The notes below the pieces were generated by a model. The model ran no database searches, was not told where the DNA came from, and saw nothing but the letters and a program-made list of their open reading frames with translations. From NCBI RefSeq assembly GCF_015070855.1, contig NZ_JADDIX010000066.1, positions 1 through 64,000 of the forward strand: a stretch of DNA of 64,000 nucleotides, given 5' to 3'. Positions within the stretch are counted from its first letter, which is position 1; each line of letters begins with the position of its first letter. Positions 1 through 9,928 of this stretch are shown piece by piece. The stretch is from Pseudomonas lopnurensis (GTDB lineage Bacteria; Pseudomonadota; Gammaproteobacteria; Pseudomonadales; Pseudomonadaceae). Both the position numbers and the translations under genes were made by a program.

Positions 1-11
1 CGATCGCATGT

Positions 12-39
12 GGCTATCGCCCGCAAGCGGGCTCCTACA
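12..39. repeat. REP half-element
   Basis: A short palindrome (CCCGC-AA-GCGGG) followed by CTCCTACA, the reverse complement of the GTAGGAG terminus seen in several other places in the window (4021, 42405, 51192). It lies just beyond the 3' end of the leftward porin gene, a usual place for Pseudomonas REP sequences. Confidence 0.6.
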
Positions 40-110
40 AAGACAAAGCATGAAGCATCAACCGCATCGCTTATCTGAACAGCGTTACGGCCCAGCCGGG
101 CCTTCTTGCA

Positions 111-1355
111 TCAGAAGCGATAGCTCAACGAAGCGCCAAAGCCGTGAGCGCTGTTTTCGTATGTGGCGTTGTAGATGCCTCGAGTGTCGCTCGCCCGACG
201 GATCTTGGTATCTTCTTCCCACAGGTAGGAATAAGCCAGATCGACTGTCACGTCGTCGGTGGGATTCCAGGCCAAGCCGAAGCTAACCGCAGTACGGTCG
301 CCGCTCGGAATGCGTGGAGAACGGTGGACGTTGTTGGTCGGGCTCTGGTCGAAGGCCAGGCCGGTGCGCAGCGTCCATTCACGGTTCAGCTTGTAGGCCG
401 CACCGACGGCATACGACCAGGTGTCGTGCCAGTCCTGCTCTTCGATGATTGGATCAAAGCTGTCCTGCAAGGGGGCCGGGATACCTTCGTTTTCGACGAT
501 GATGGCTTCGAAGCGGCTCCAGCGCGTCCACATCGCGCCTGCATAGAGCGTCCAGTCATCGTTCAACTCGTGGGTCAGCGATACGTCCACCGATTCGGGA
601 GTGGTCAGGTCAAGCGAGGCGTCGTACTTGCCGGCGAAAGGTCCGAAACCTGCACCTGTCAGCCGCGTATCACCTTCCAGTTCGTAATCGACCTTGGAAT
701 GGTAAGTCAGACCCATGCGGGTATGTGGGGTGAACTCGTAAAGCACACCGGCATTGAAACCCACGGCGGTGTCGTCACCTCGCACCTTCACGCGGCCGTT
801 GTTGAGCGTCGCGCTCTGCAGTTCGCCATCGATCCGGTTAATCGTGGGGCCAAAGCCAACCGACAATTTCTCGTTGAAGCGGTAGCTGACGGTGGGCTGC
901 ACGGTGATCACGCGGACCTCGCTGTAGTCGCCGAAATAACGACCTTGGAAGCCGCCCTCGTAATCGGTGACCAGGCCGAACGGTACGTAGACCCCGACGC
1001 CGACGGCCCATTTGTCATCGACCGGCTTGACGTAGTAACCCATCGGTACCGCGGTGAACGGCACCATGTCGCCATCGTTGGAGCCTGCGCCGGGGAAGCT
1101 GCTGGCATTCTTGATATCGCTCTTGGCATGAATCGCCGCCACACCAAAGCTGACTTCCTCACGCTTGAGGCGGGACATGCCGGCGGGGTTGCCGAACAGC
1201 GTGGTGGCGTCGTCGGCAGAAGAGGAGCGGCCAGCGAAGGAGGTGCCCATGCCGCTGATGCTCTGCTCGTTGAGGGCGAAACCGGCCGCCAGGGCCTGGC
1301 TGGACAGCACTCCTGCGGCTACCGCGACTGCGGTCTTCAACCATGTTGTTTTCAT
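111..1355 (-). CDS. FadL-family outer membrane transport protein
   Basis: Predicted 414-aa outer membrane beta-barrel of the FadL/TodX family, which moves long-chain fatty acids or other hydrophobic compounds through the outer membrane. A signal peptide covers about residues 1-23 (hydrophobic core, then ALA-A) and the mature protein begins AGFALNEQS, the family N terminus. The NPAG motif is at residues 56-59, and the chain ends in an aromatic residue (SYRF), as barrel proteins do. The start at 1355 is preferred over an upstream in-frame ATG at 1397 because it begins the signal peptide and has GGAG about 9 bases ahead. It reads away from the sulfurtransferase upstream. The family is clear; the substrate cannot be told from sequence. 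Confidence 0.9.
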   Translation of the reverse strand: MKTTWLKTAVAVAAGVLSSQALAAGFALNEQSISGMGTSFAGRSSSADDATTLFGNPAGMSRLKREEVSFGVAAIHAKSDIKNASSFPGAGSNDGDMVPFTAVPMGYYVKPVDDKWAVGVGVYVPFGLVTDYEGGFQGRYFGDYSEVRVITVQPTVSYRFNEKLSVGFGPTINRIDGELQSATLNNGRVKVRGDDTAVGFNAGVLYEFTPHTRMGLTYHSKVDYELEGDTRLTGAGFGPFAGKYDASLDLTTPESVDVSLTHELNDDWTLYAGAMWTRWSRFEAIIVENEGIPAPLQDSFDPIIEEQDWHDTWSYAVGAAYKLNREWTLRTGLAFDQSPTNNVHRSPRIPSGDRTAVSFGLAWNPTDDVTVDLAYSYLWEEDTKIRRASDTRGIYNATYENSAHGFGASLSYRF

Positions 1356-1547
1356 TGTTGTACTACTCCGGGATGAAAGCGGGTCGGAACCTAGCAATTT
1401 TCTCGGACAGGTAGCAAGACAATGAATTGCAATTTTTCGTAAACCTGTCGACGATCGGTAGGGAAAACAAGCGCAACTTCGGTGAAAACCGGATGGCCTT
1501 TTTATGACCGATTGGCCAGTTTTTGCTCGCTGCGTAGCTGTTGCGCC

Positions 1548-2399
1548 TTACTGTCGGGCGACTGGTCTTCCGGGGTCGGTGATCCACTCGCTCCAGGAGC
1601 CCGGATACAGGGTAATCAGCGGGTAGCCGGCCAGGCTCAGGGCGAACAGGTTGTGGCAGGCCGTCACCCCCGAGCCACAGTAGGCGACCGCCGCCTGCGC
1701 CGGGCGTTCGCCGAGCAGTTCGGTGAAGCGCGCGCGCAGCTGTTCGGGATTCAGGAAACGGCCGTTGGCGTCCAGGTTGTCGCCGAATGGCGCGCACAGT
1801 GCGCCGGGGATGTGGCCGGCGACCGGGTCGATGGGCTCCACCTCGCCGCGAAAGCGTGGCAGGGCGCGGGCATCGAGCAGGGTCAGATCGGGATTGCCGA
1901 GCCGTTCCGCGAGTTGTTGGGCGTCGACGACGAGCGTCGCGTCTGCGTGGCCGGCGAACGAGCCCCTGCGAATGGTGGGAACCGTGGCGTCCAGCGGCAG
2001 GCCGGCCTCGCGCCAGGCATCGAGGCCGCCGTCGAGCAAGTAGAGGCCATCGCGCTTGCCCAGCCAGACCAGCAGCCACCAGGCGTGTGCGGCGAAGGCA
2101 CCGGGACCGTCGTCGTAGAGGACCACCTGGCTGTCGTCGTTCAGGCCCCATGCCTGGAGCCTGGCGAGCAGCTCTTCGGGGGCGGGCAGCGGATGGCGCC
2201 CGGTCTTTCCGGGAGTCACCGGGCCGGAGAGGTCCTTTTCCAGGTCGGCGAATCGCGCGCCGGGGATATGCGCCTCGGCGTAGCTGCGCTGACCGTAGCC
2301 CGGGTCTTCCAGGGCGAACCGGCAGTCCAGGATCAGCAGTCGCGGGTCCTGCAGGCGGTCGGCGAGCTGCGTCGGGCTGATCAGTTGGGCGAGCGGCAT
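1548..2399 (-). CDS. sseA: 3-mercaptopyruvate sulfurtransferase (tandem rhodanese)
   Basis: Predicted 283-aa cytoplasmic sulfurtransferase that moves sulfane sulfur from 3-mercaptopyruvate (or thiosulfate) to an acceptor. Two rhodanese domains lie in tandem: an inactive N-terminal one (about residues 5-135) and a catalytic one (about 150-280). The active-site loop is CGSGVTA at 241-247 with nucleophile Cys241. CGSGVTA is the loop typical of mercaptopyruvate sulfurtransferases, as opposed to the CRxGxR loop of thiosulfate-specific enzymes. It is divergent to rnd. The SseA assignment is strong at family level; substrate preference is inferred from the loop. Confidence 0.9.
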   Translation of the reverse strand: MPLAQLISPTQLADRLQDPRLLILDCRFALEDPGYGQRSYAEAHIPGARFADLEKDLSGPVTPGKTGRHPLPAPEELLARLQAWGLNDDSQVVLYDDGPGAFAAHAWWLLVWLGKRDGLYLLDGGLDAWREAGLPLDATVPTIRRGSFAGHADATLVVDAQQLAERLGNPDLTLLDARALPRFRGEVEPIDPVAGHIPGALCAPFGDNLDANGRFLNPEQLRARFTELLGERPAQAAVAYCGSGVTACHNLFALSLAGYPLITLYPGSWSEWITDPGRPVARQ

Positions 2400-2504
2400 G
2401 GGAAGGGCTCCGGCAGAGAACGGGCTTCAATAGTAGGCCTGTCGATGTTCCGCCGCGAGCCTGCGCTCGTCCCCAGCAACGCCCGATAAGCGTGGAGCAC
2501 GATA

Positions 2505-2510
2505 TATACT
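2505..2510 (+). promoter_or_regulatory. Candidate -10 element of rnd
   Basis: TATACT lies 50 bases before the rnd start codon in the divergent region with sseA. No convincing -35 hexamer is seen at 16-18 bases upstream, so this is a weak call. Confidence 0.35.
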
Positions 2511-2559
2511 GCGCGCCTCGTTCGGCCGCGCGCCGGTCGTCAGCCGAAAAGGAGGCCGT

Positions 2560-3684
2560 GTGGCCATCGAAACGCAATGGGTCCTGGATGATGTGCATCT
2601 GGCCCGCCTGTGCGCCGCGTGGCGCCAACTGCCTTATGTGGCGGTGGATACCGAATTCATGAGGGTCGATACCTTCTATCCCATCGCCGGCCTGGTGCAG
2701 GTGGGCGATGGCCGGCGCGCCTATCTGATCGACCCATTGAGCGTGCGGGACTGGTCGCCGTTCGCCGGCCTGCTGGACGACCGGGCGGTGGTGAAAGTGC
2801 TGCACGCCTGCAGCGAGGACCTCGAAGTGCTCTGGCGCCTGACCGGCAGCCTGCCGCAGCCGCTGTTCGACACGCAGTTGGCCGCCGGCTATCTGAACAT
2901 CGGTTTTTCCATGGGCTATTCGCGCCTGGTGCAGAGTACGCTCGGACTCGAGCTGCCCAAGGGCGAAACCCGTTCGGACTGGTTGCAGCGGCCGTTGAGC
3001 GAGATGCAGGTGCGCTACGCCGCCGAGGATGCCCAGCATCTGGCCGAGCTCTACGAGGTGCTGCTGCCCCGGCTTTGCGACGACAAGCGGGCCTGGGTGC
3101 TGGAGGACGGCGCCGAGCTGGTGGCCAACCTGCAGCGCGAGACCGACCCGGACGAGGCCTATCGCGAGGTCAAGCTGGCCTGGCGGCTCAAGCCGCAGCA
3201 GCTCGCCGTGCTGCGGGTGCTGGCGGCCTGGCGCGAACGCCAGGCGCGTGCGCGCAATCAGCCGCGCAACCGGGTGCTGCGCGAGGCCAGTTTGTGGCCG
3301 CTGGCGCGTACCCAGCCGCGCGACCTGGTGGCGCTGGCGCGTATCGAGGACATGCATCCACGCACCGTGCGCCAGGACGGCGAAACCCTGCTGGAGCTGA
3401 TTCGCCAGGCGGCGGCCACCCCCGAGCAGGACTGGCCGGCACCGCTGCCCGAGCCGTTGCCGCTGGAAGTCTCGGCCGTATTGAAGAAGCTGCGCGCGGT
3501 CGGCCAGCGCGAGGCCAAGGAACTGGATATCGCACCGGAACTGATGCTGCGCAAGAAGACCCTCGAGGCGCTGCTCAAGAGCGGCTATCCCGACGGCCCC
3601 TACGAACTGCCCGACTCCCTGCGCGGCTGGCGCCGCGCGCGAATGGGGCAGGCCCTGCTCGATGTCCTGGAAAATCGATCATGA
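2560..3684 (+). CDS. rnd: Ribonuclease D
   Basis: Predicted 374-aa 3'-5' exoribonuclease that trims tRNA precursors and other small RNAs. The DEDD nuclease domain covers about residues 1-170: Exo I has DTE at 30-32, Exo II is around HACSEDLE at 82-89, and Exo III has Y153...D157, the DEDDy arrangement. An HRDC RNA-binding domain follows at about 210-290. The start is GTG, chosen because GGAGG sits 5 bases ahead of it and the protein then begins at the family N terminus. The stop overlaps the start of ycgL (ATGA), so the two are probably translationally coupled. Confidence 0.95.
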   Translation: MAIETQWVLDDVHLARLCAAWRQLPYVAVDTEFMRVDTFYPIAGLVQVGDGRRAYLIDPLSVRDWSPFAGLLDDRAVVKVLHACSEDLEVLWRLTGSLPQPLFDTQLAAGYLNIGFSMGYSRLVQSTLGLELPKGETRSDWLQRPLSEMQVRYAAEDAQHLAELYEVLLPRLCDDKRAWVLEDGAELVANLQRETDPDEAYREVKLAWRLKPQQLAVLRVLAAWRERQARARNQPRNRVLREASLWPLARTQPRDLVALARIEDMHPRTVRQDGETLLELIRQAAATPEQDWPAPLPEPLPLEVSAVLKKLRAVGQREAKELDIAPELMLRKKTLEALLKSGYPDGPYELPDSLRGWRRARMGQALLDVLENRS

Positions 3685-3974
3685 AACTTATCTGCTCCGT
3701 CTACAAAAGCCTGCGCAAGAACGAGATATATCTCTACGTCGACAAACGCGACGCCCTCAAGCGCGTGCCGGAGGGGCTGCTCGCCGCGTTCGGGCCGCCG
3801 CAGCTGGCCTTCGAAATGGTACTGACCCCCGAGCGCAAGCTGGCGCGCGAAGACGTCGCCAAGGTGCTGGAGAATATCGAGAAGCAGGGCTATCACCTGC
3901 AGATGCCGCCTGCCGAAGAGGATTACATCGAGCATCTGCCGGAAGAACTGCTGCGCATGAACGATCCGCTGTGA
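3681..3974 (+). CDS. ycgL: YcgL domain protein
   Basis: Predicted 97-aa cytoplasmic protein of the YcgL family, a small conserved gammaproteobacterial family of unknown biochemical role that is often found beside rnd. The N terminus (KLICSVYKS) and the C-terminal acidic helix rich in LPEEL are family features. Its ATG overlaps the rnd stop in an ATGA arrangement, and no separate promoter is evident, so it should be expressed with rnd. Confidence 0.9.
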   Translation: MKLICSVYKSLRKNEIYLYVDKRDALKRVPEGLLAAFGPPQLAFEMVLTPERKLAREDVAKVLENIEKQGYHLQMPPAEEDYIEHLPEELLRMNDPL

Positions 3975-4020
3975 TGGCGGGCTGGAGGCTTGGAGCGCCC
4001 AGGCGCCCCTGGAAAGTGCC

Positions 4021-4086
4021 GTAGGAGCGGGCCATGCCCGCGATAGCTTGCAGAGCCAGGGTTCGCGAGCATGGCTCGCTCCTACA
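4021..4086. repeat. Inverted pair of REP elements
   Basis: Two REP units face each other: GTAGGAGCGGGCCATGCCCG at the left, and a right unit ending ATGGCTCGCTCCTAC. Together they form a BIME-like inverted repeat between ycgL and ycgN. The outer GTAGGAGC termini match those at 42405 and 51192. Confidence 0.75.
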
Positions 4087-4151
4087 GGCAACGCGGCTCG
4101 CGCCGAAACCTCAACAGCCCTAAACTTTATCGCTTTACCGTAGTGACCCCG

Positions 4152-4601
4152 ATGGCAGCCAAAGTCGAACCCTTCTGGAAACGCAAGAAACTGGCCGAAC
4201 TCGATTCCGCCGAATGGGAGTCGCTGTGTGACGGCTGCGGACTCTGCTGCCTGCAGAAGCTCGAGGACGAGGAGGATGGTGCCGTGTATTACACGCGCAT
4301 CGCCTGCAAGTTACTCGATCTTGAGAGTTGCCAGTGCAGCGATTATCCGAACCGCCGCGCCAGCGTGCCGGACTGCATCCAGCTGAATGCGGTCGATGCC
4401 GCGCAGTTCAAATGGCTCCCGCCCACCTGCGCCTACCGCCTGGTCGGCGAGGGCAAGGACCTGCCGCTCTGGCATTATCTGGTCTGCGGCGACCGTGAGG
4501 CGGTGCACGTCGAGCGCATCTCGCAATCCGGCCGGATGCTCGCCGAGGGCAGCGTTCCCGAAGAGGACTGGGAGGATCACCTGATTTTTCGCGCCGGCTG
4601 A
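4152..4601 (+). CDS. ycgN: YcgN-family cysteine cluster protein (UPF0260)
   Basis: Predicted 149-aa cytoplasmic protein of the YcgN/UPF0260 family. The cysteine cluster CDGCGLCC covers residues 26-33, and further cysteines follow in the [12 protein letters not shown] stretch and in VPDC, which suggests metal or Fe-S binding. The function of the family is not established. An upstream in-frame start at 4071 lies inside the REP element and would add 27 unrelated residues, so the ATG at 4152 is preferred. The gene follows the rnd-ycgL pair after the REP. Confidence 0.88.
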   Translation: MAAKVEPFWKRKKLAELDSAEWESLCDGCGLCCLQKLEDEEDGAVYYTRIACKLLDLESCQCSDYPNRRASVPDCIQLNAVDAAQFKWLPPTCAYRLVGEGKDLPLWHYLVCGDREAVHVERISQSGRMLAEGSVPEEDWEDHLIFRAG

Positions 4602-4673
4602 ATCAAACCGCCGTTCGCATCGTCATAGATCAACCGACCCCGCATACGATCCGATTCCTGGAGCCACCTTACA

Positions 4674-5894
4674 ATGCCAGCCCGCTCGCTGTTGCTGTTT
4701 GCCTTTGTCCTGCTTTTCGGTGTTCACGCTCAGGCGGCCAAGCGTGTCGACCTGGACTACCACGTGCGTTTCCTGCCCAAGGAGGACCAGGCCGAGGTCC
4801 AACTGACCCTGGAAAAGGGTGAAGTGGTCCGTCACCTGCAATTCAATCTGGGGGACGAAGGCTACTACAGCGATTTCGAGGCCGACGGCGAATGGCGGCA
4901 GGAGACGCCCGAGCAGGGCACCTGGTTGCCCGGCAAGGGCAAGGCGCGCCTGAGTTACCGGGTGCGTATCAGCCACCCGCGCGGCAATGGCCGCTTCGAT
5001 GCGCGGATGACCGAGGACTGGGCGCTGTTTCGTGGCGACGACCTGGTGCCGCCCGCGGGGCTCGATCAGGTCGACGGGGTGACGCTGGTCTCGCGGATCA
5101 GCTTCGAGTTGCCCGAGGGCTGGAAAAGCATCGAAACCGGCTGGCCACGTATCGGCAAGAACCGTTTTCGCGTGAATAACCCCGAGCGCCTGTTCGATCG
5201 GCCGACCGGCTGGATGCTCGCCGGCAAGCTGGGCAGCCGTCGCGCCAAGCTCGGCGAAACCGATGTGACGGTCGCCGCACCGGTGGGCGAGGGCGTGCGG
5301 CGCATGGACATCCTGACCATGCTGACCTTCGTCTGGCCGGAAGTACAGCACGTGTTCCCGCGCGATCCGGCGAAACTGCTGATCGTCGGCGCGGGCGATC
5401 CGATGTGGCGTGGCGGGTTGTCCGGTCCGAATTCCCTGTATATGCATGCCGACCGTCCGCTGGTCAGCGAGAACGGCACCAGTTCGCTGGTCCACGAGCT
5501 GGTGCACGTGTTCAGCCGGATCCAGGATACCGACCGCAGCGACTGGATCAGCGAAGGGCTGGCCGAGTACTACGCCATCGAACTGGTGCGGCGCGCCGGC
5601 GGCATGAGCGAAGACCGCTACCAGGCGGTGCGCGAGCATCTGAGCAAATGGAGCCGCAAGGTCGACAGTCTGCGCACCGAAAATTCCACTGGCCCGGTGA
5701 CCGCGCGGGCGGTGCTGTTGCTGCAGGAGCTGGACAAGGAGATTCGCCAGCGCAGCAAGAGCCGCCATTCGCTCGACGACGTGAGCCGCGGGCTGATGCG
5801 GCTGGACAGGGTCAGTACCGACGACTTCATCGACATCACCGAGACGTTGCTCGGCGGCGGCTCGAAAGTGCTCGACACGCGCCTGCTGCGTTGA
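4674..5894 (+). CDS. Secreted HEXXH metallopeptidase-like protein
   Basis: Predicted 406-aa periplasmic or exported protein with a signal peptide at about residues 1-21 (ends AQA-A). The N-terminal half is beta-rich. A gluzincin-like zinc site follows: HELVH at 274-278 and a downstream [10 protein letters not shown] (291-300) whose Glu294 is placed like the third zinc ligand of M1/M61-type peptidases. The C-terminal part is helical. Activity and substrate are unknown; the family assignment rests on the HEXXH...EGLAEYY pattern only. It lies between ycgN and ltaE on the same strand, with gaps of about 70 bases on each side. Confidence 0.8.
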   Translation: MPARSLLLFAFVLLFGVHAQAAKRVDLDYHVRFLPKEDQAEVQLTLEKGEVVRHLQFNLGDEGYYSDFEADGEWRQETPEQGTWLPGKGKARLSYRVRISHPRGNGRFDARMTEDWALFRGDDLVPPAGLDQVDGVTLVSRISFELPEGWKSIETGWPRIGKNRFRVNNPERLFDRPTGWMLAGKLGSRRAKLGETDVTVAAPVGEGVRRMDILTMLTFVWPEVQHVFPRDPAKLLIVGAGDPMWRGGLSGPNSLYMHADRPLVSENGTSSLVHELVHVFSRIQDTDRSDWISEGLAEYYAIELVRRAGGMSEDRYQAVREHLSKWSRKVDSLRTENSTGPVTARAVLLLQELDKEIRQRSKSRHSLDDVSRGLMRLDRVSTDDFIDITETLLGGGSKVLDTRLLR

Positions 5895-5967
5895 GCCTTG
5901 CGGATTCGCCGCGGCGCTGGAAGCGCCGATGGCGACAGCCCCGTTCATGACGCAACCGAGGAGTTCC

Positions 5968-6993
5968 ATGAGCATCATCGATCTGCGCAGCGATACCGTC
6001 ACCCAGCCCACCTCGCAGATGCGCGAGGCGATGCTGCGTGCCAAGACCGGCGACGACGTCTATGGCGAGGACCCCACGGTCAACCGGCTGGAGCGCGAAC
6101 TGGCCAGTCGGTTGGGGCTGGCGGCCGGGCTGTTCGTGCCGTCCGGCACCATGAGCAATCTGCTGGGGCTGATGGCGCATTGCGAGCGCGGCGACGAATA
6201 CATCGTCGGGCAGCAGGCGCATACCTACAAATACGAAGGCGGCGGCGCGGCGGTGCTGGGATCGATCCAGCCGCAACCGATCGAGATGGAAGCCGACGGC
6301 TCGCTGGATCTGGCACGCGTCGAAGCGGCGATCAAGCCGGATAATTTCCATTTCGCCCGCACCCGGCTGCTGGCGCTGGAAAACACCATGCAGGGCAAGG
6401 TGCTGCCGCTGGACTATCTGGCAGCGGCTCGCGCGTTCACGCATGCACGGCGATTGCAGTTGCATCTGGACGGCGCGCGGCTGTTCAATGCCGTGGTGAA
6501 GCTCGGTTGCGACGTGCAGGACATCACCCGCCACTTCGATTCCGTGTCGGTCTGCCTGTCGAAGGGGCTGGGGACGCCGGTTGGCTCCGTGCTCTGCGGC
6601 AGCGAAGCGTTCATCGCCAGGGCGCGGCGCCTGCGCAAGATGGTCGGCGGCGGCATGCGCCAGGCGGGCATTCTCGCCGCCGCAGGTCTGTATGCGCTGG
6701 AACACCACGTCGAGCGGCTGGTCGAGGATCACCGGTTGGCGCAGCGGATCGCCGCCGGGCTGGCGGAGCTCGGCTATGCCGTCGAGCCGGTGCAGACCAA
6801 CATGGTCTACGTGGATGTCGGCGATCGGGCGCCGGCGCTGGAGGCGTTCTGCGCACGGCGCGACATTCGCCTGACGCCGGCGCCACGGCTGCGGCTGGTG
6901 ACGCACCTGGATGTACGGCCCGAGCATGTCCAGCCGATCCTCGACAGCTTCGCCGCATTCGCCCAGGCTCATCCCGCCGGCGCCGTCGAATAG
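5968..6993 (+). CDS. ltaE: Low-specificity L-threonine aldolase
   Basis: Predicted 341-aa PLP-dependent enzyme that cleaves L-threonine and L-allo-threonine to glycine and acetaldehyde. The N terminus [11 protein letters not shown] and the [10 protein letters not shown] stretch are diagnostic for the family. The PLP-binding aspartate lies in LDGAR (167-171) and the Schiff-base lysine in VCLSKGLG (Lys199). The start at 5968 has GAGGAG about 4-9 bases ahead; two in-frame ATGs further upstream (5929, 5947) would add residues with no family match. Confidence 0.93.
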   Translation: MSIIDLRSDTVTQPTSQMREAMLRAKTGDDVYGEDPTVNRLERELASRLGLAAGLFVPSGTMSNLLGLMAHCERGDEYIVGQQAHTYKYEGGGAAVLGSIQPQPIEMEADGSLDLARVEAAIKPDNFHFARTRLLALENTMQGKVLPLDYLAAARAFTHARRLQLHLDGARLFNAVVKLGCDVQDITRHFDSVSVCLSKGLGTPVGSVLCGSEAFIARARRLRKMVGGGMRQAGILAAAGLYALEHHVERLVEDHRLAQRIAAGLAELGYAVEPVQTNMVYVDVGDRAPALEAFCARRDIRLTPAPRLRLVTHLDVRPEHVQPILDSFAAFAQAHPAGAVE

Positions 6994-7016
6994 CTTGATT
7001 CAATCGACGTTATCCC

Positions 7017-7045
7017 CTATACCCGGCGCGCAGGCCCGATATAAT
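7017..7045 (+). promoter_or_regulatory. Candidate sigma70 promoter of alaS
   Basis: A perfect TATAAT (7040-7045) lies about 110 bases before alaS. The -35 at the correct spacing (CTATAC) is poor, so the call rests on the -10. Confidence 0.45.
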
Positions 7046-7154
7046 GCGGCCCTTTGCCGGCTATCCGTTTGGGTAGTTGCGAACCGGCTTTCGGTGGTCC
7101 CGCCTCGCCGTGTCGTTTTGCAGCCGTTCGGCCGCAGTCCTCTGGAAGAAATCT

Positions 7155-9779
7155 ATGAAAAGCGCAGAAATCCGTGAAGCCTTCCTCCGCTTCTTCGAAG
7201 AGAAGGGCCACACTCGCGTGGCCTCCAGTTCGCTGATTCCGGCGAACGACCCGACCCTGCTGTTCACCAACGCCGGCATGAACCAGTTCAAGGACTGCTT
7301 CCTCGGCCTGGAGAAGCGCGCCTACACCCGCGCCACCACCAGCCAGAAGTGCGTGCGTGCCGGTGGCAAGCACAACGATCTGGAAAACGTCGGCTATACC
7401 GCGCGCCACCATACCTTCTTCGAGATGCTCGGCAATTTCAGTTTCGGCGACTATTTCAAGCGCGATGCCATCACCTACGCCTGGGAATTCCTGACCTCCG
7501 ACAAGTGGCTGAACCTGCCCGAGGAAAAGCTCTGGGTCACCGTTTATGCCAGCGACGACGAGGCCTACGACATCTGGACGAAGGAAGTCGGAGTGCCGGC
7601 CGAACGCATGGTGCGCATCGGCGACAACAAGGGCGCTCCTTATGCCTCGGATAACTTCTGGGCCATGGGCGACACCGGCCCGTGCGGCCCGTGCACCGAG
7701 ATATTCTTCGACCACGGCGAGCACATCTGGGGCGGCCCACCCGGATCAAAGGAAGAGGATGGCGACCGCTATATCGAGATCTGGAACAACGTCTTCATGC
7801 AGTTCAATCGGACGTCCGATGGCGTGATGCATCCGCTGCCGGCGCCGAGCGTCGACACCGGCATGGGCCTGGAGCGCATCAGTGCCGTATTGCAGCACGT
7901 CAACTCCAACTACGAGATCGACCTGTTCCAGAGCCTGCTGAACGCCGCGGCCGAGGCCATCGGCTGCCGCAACGAAGGCCAGGCGTCGCTGAAGGTCGTC
8001 GCCGACCATATCCGCTCCTGCGGTTTCCTGATCGCCGACGGCGTGACGCCGTCCAACGAAGGGCGCGGCTACGTGCTGCGTCGCATCATTCGCCGCGCCT
8101 GCCGTCACGGCAACAAGCTCGGCGCCAAGGGCAGCTTCTTCCACAGGATCGTCGCCGCGCTGGTCGCCGAGATGGGCGATGCCTTCCCCGAGCTCAAGCA
8201 GCAACAGGCGCACATCGAGCGCGTGCTGAAGAACGAGGAAGAGCAGTTCGCCAAGACCCTGGAGCAGGGCTTGAAGATCCTCGAACAGGATCTGGCGGAA
8301 CTCGAAGGCAGCGTCATTCCCGGCGAAGTGGTGTTCAAGCTGTACGACACCTACGGCTTCCCGGTGGACCTGACCGGCGATATCGCCCGTGAGCGCAACC
8401 TGACCCTCGACGAGGAAGGCTTCGAGCGCGAAATGCAGGCCCAGCGCGAACGCGCGCGCTCTGCCAGCGCCTTTGGCATGGACTACAACAGCCTGGTCAA
8501 GGTCGAGGGGGAAACGCGCTTCATCGGTTACCAGGGCACTGCCGGTAACGGCAAGGTGCTGGCGCTGTTCAAGGACGGCGTGGTCGTCGACAGCCTGGGC
8601 GCTGGCGAGGAGGGCGTGGTCGTGCTCGACCAGACGCCGTTCTATGCCGAGTCCGGCGGCCAGGTTGGCGATTGCGGCTATCTCGTGGCGCCAGGCCTGC
8701 GCTTCGATGTGCGCGACACCAGCAAGGCCGGCGGCGCGTTCCTGCATCACGGTATCGTCGACAGCGGCAAGCTGCAGGTCGGCGCCACCGTCGAGGCCAC
8801 CGTCGACGCCTCGGTGCGTCAGGCCACCGCGCTCAACCACTCGGCGACGCACCTGCTGCATGCGGCGCTGCGCGAGATTCTCGGCGAGCACGTGAGCCAG
8901 AAGGGCTCGCTGGTCGACAGTCAGCGTCTGCGCTTCGACTTCAGCCACTTCGAGGCGATCAAGCCCGAGCAGCTCAAGGCCCTGGAAGACCGCGTCAATG
9001 CCGAGATTCGCCGCAACACGGCGGTGGAGATCGAGGAAACCGATATCGACAGCGCCAAGGCCAAGGGCGCCATGGCGCTGTTCGGCGAGAAGTACGGCGA
9101 CTCCGTGCGGGTGCTGACCATGGGCGGCGGCTTCTCGGTCGAACTCTGTGGTGGCACCCACGTCAATCGCACCGGCGACATCGGCCTGTTCAAGATCACC
9201 AGCGAAGGCGGCGTGGCCGCCGGTGTGCGCCGCATCGAGGCGGTCACCGGCGCCCAGGCGCTGGCCTATCTGAACGATGCCGAGGAACAGTTGAAAGAGG
9301 CGGCGAACCTGGTCAAGGGCAGCCGCGAGAACTTGCTGGACAAGCTCGGCGGGCTGCTCGAGCGCAATCGTCAGCTGGAAAAGGAGCTCGAGCAGCTCAA
9401 GGCCAAGGCCGCCAGTGCCGCCGGCGACGATCTCGCCAGCTCCGCCGTGGAAATCAAGGGCGCCCGCGTGCTCGCCGCTCGGCTGGACGGCCTGGACGGC
9501 AAGGCACTGTTGGCGCTGGTCGATCAATTGAAGAACAAGCTCGGCAGCGCGGTGATCCTGCTCGGTGGCGTACTGGACGGAAAAGTCGTGCTGGTCGCCG
9601 GTGTGACCCAGGACCTGACCGCGCGGCTGAAGGCCGGCGACCTGATGAGGCAGGCCGCCGCCGCCGTGGGCGGCAAGGGCGGCGGCCGCCCCGACATGGC
9701 GCAAGGTGGCGGCACCGAGCCGGCCAGGCTCGATGAAGCGCTGGCGCTGGCCAGCGCATTCGCCGAGCAGGGCTTGTAA
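7155..9779 (+). CDS. alaS: Alanine--tRNA ligase
   Basis: Predicted 874-aa class II aminoacyl-tRNA synthetase that charges tRNA-Ala, with the full domain set. The catalytic core is N-terminal ([17 protein letters not shown] start, [17 protein letters not shown] motif). The editing domain carries the zinc-site motifs HSATH and CGGTH, followed by a coiled coil (about 720-770) and a glycine-rich C-Ala domain near the end ([14 protein letters not shown]). The ATG at 7155 is chosen because the family N terminus begins there; an upstream in-frame start at 7077 would add 26 unrelated residues. It is followed by lysC and rsmA, the conserved Pseudomonas order. Confidence 0.98.
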   Translation: MKSAEIREAFLRFFEEKGHTRVASSSLIPANDPTLLFTNAGMNQFKDCFLGLEKRAYTRATTSQKCVRAGGKHNDLENVGYTARHHTFFEMLGNFSFGDYFKRDAITYAWEFLTSDKWLNLPEEKLWVTVYASDDEAYDIWTKEVGVPAERMVRIGDNKGAPYASDNFWAMGDTGPCGPCTEIFFDHGEHIWGGPPGSKEEDGDRYIEIWNNVFMQFNRTSDGVMHPLPAPSVDTGMGLERISAVLQHVNSNYEIDLFQSLLNAAAEAIGCRNEGQASLKVVADHIRSCGFLIADGVTPSNEGRGYVLRRIIRRACRHGNKLGAKGSFFHRIVAALVAEMGDAFPELKQQQAHIERVLKNEEEQFAKTLEQGLKILEQDLAELEGSVIPGEVVFKLYDTYGFPVDLTGDIARERNLTLDEEGFEREMQAQRERARSASAFGMDYNSLVKVEGETRFIGYQGTAGNGKVLALFKDGVVVDSLGAGEEGVVVLDQTPFYAESGGQVGDCGYLVAPGLRFDVRDTSKAGGAFLHHGIVDSGKLQVGATVEATVDASVRQATALNHSATHLLHAALREILGEHVSQKGSLVDSQRLRFDFSHFEAIKPEQLKALEDRVNAEIRRNTAVEIEETDIDSAKAKGAMALFGEKYGDSVRVLTMGGGFSVELCGGTHVNRTGDIGLFKITSEGGVAAGVRRIEAVTGAQALAYLNDAEEQLKEAANLVKGSRENLLDKLGGLLERNRQLEKELEQLKAKAASAAGDDLASSAVEIKGARVLAARLDGLDGKALLALVDQLKNKLGSAVILLGGVLDGKVVLVAGVTQDLTARLKAGDLMRQAAAAVGGKGGGRPDMAQGGGTEPARLDEALALASAFAEQGL

Positions 9780-9928
9780 GAGCCTGCAGGCACCTGGTTT
9801 CGACGGGCCGGCTGCCAGTGGCTTGCTTCGGCGCATCGCGGGCCGCCGGACTGGCGGCTGCGGCGCTTGGCAGTGCCCGGTGTTGCATGTTTAATGAGCG
9901 CCCTTGACGGGCTTTAGGCGGCTAAGAC

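Noticed and set aside
144-1376. 410-codon open frame on the plus strand opposite the FadL gene
   Set aside because: It mirrors the porin gene, has no recognisable motif or ribosome binding site; high GC leaves long open antisense frames.
1363-3357. 664-codon minus-strand frame across sseA and rnd
   Set aside because: It runs through two genes with clear domain motifs and shows the Arg/Pro-rich composition of a shadow frame.
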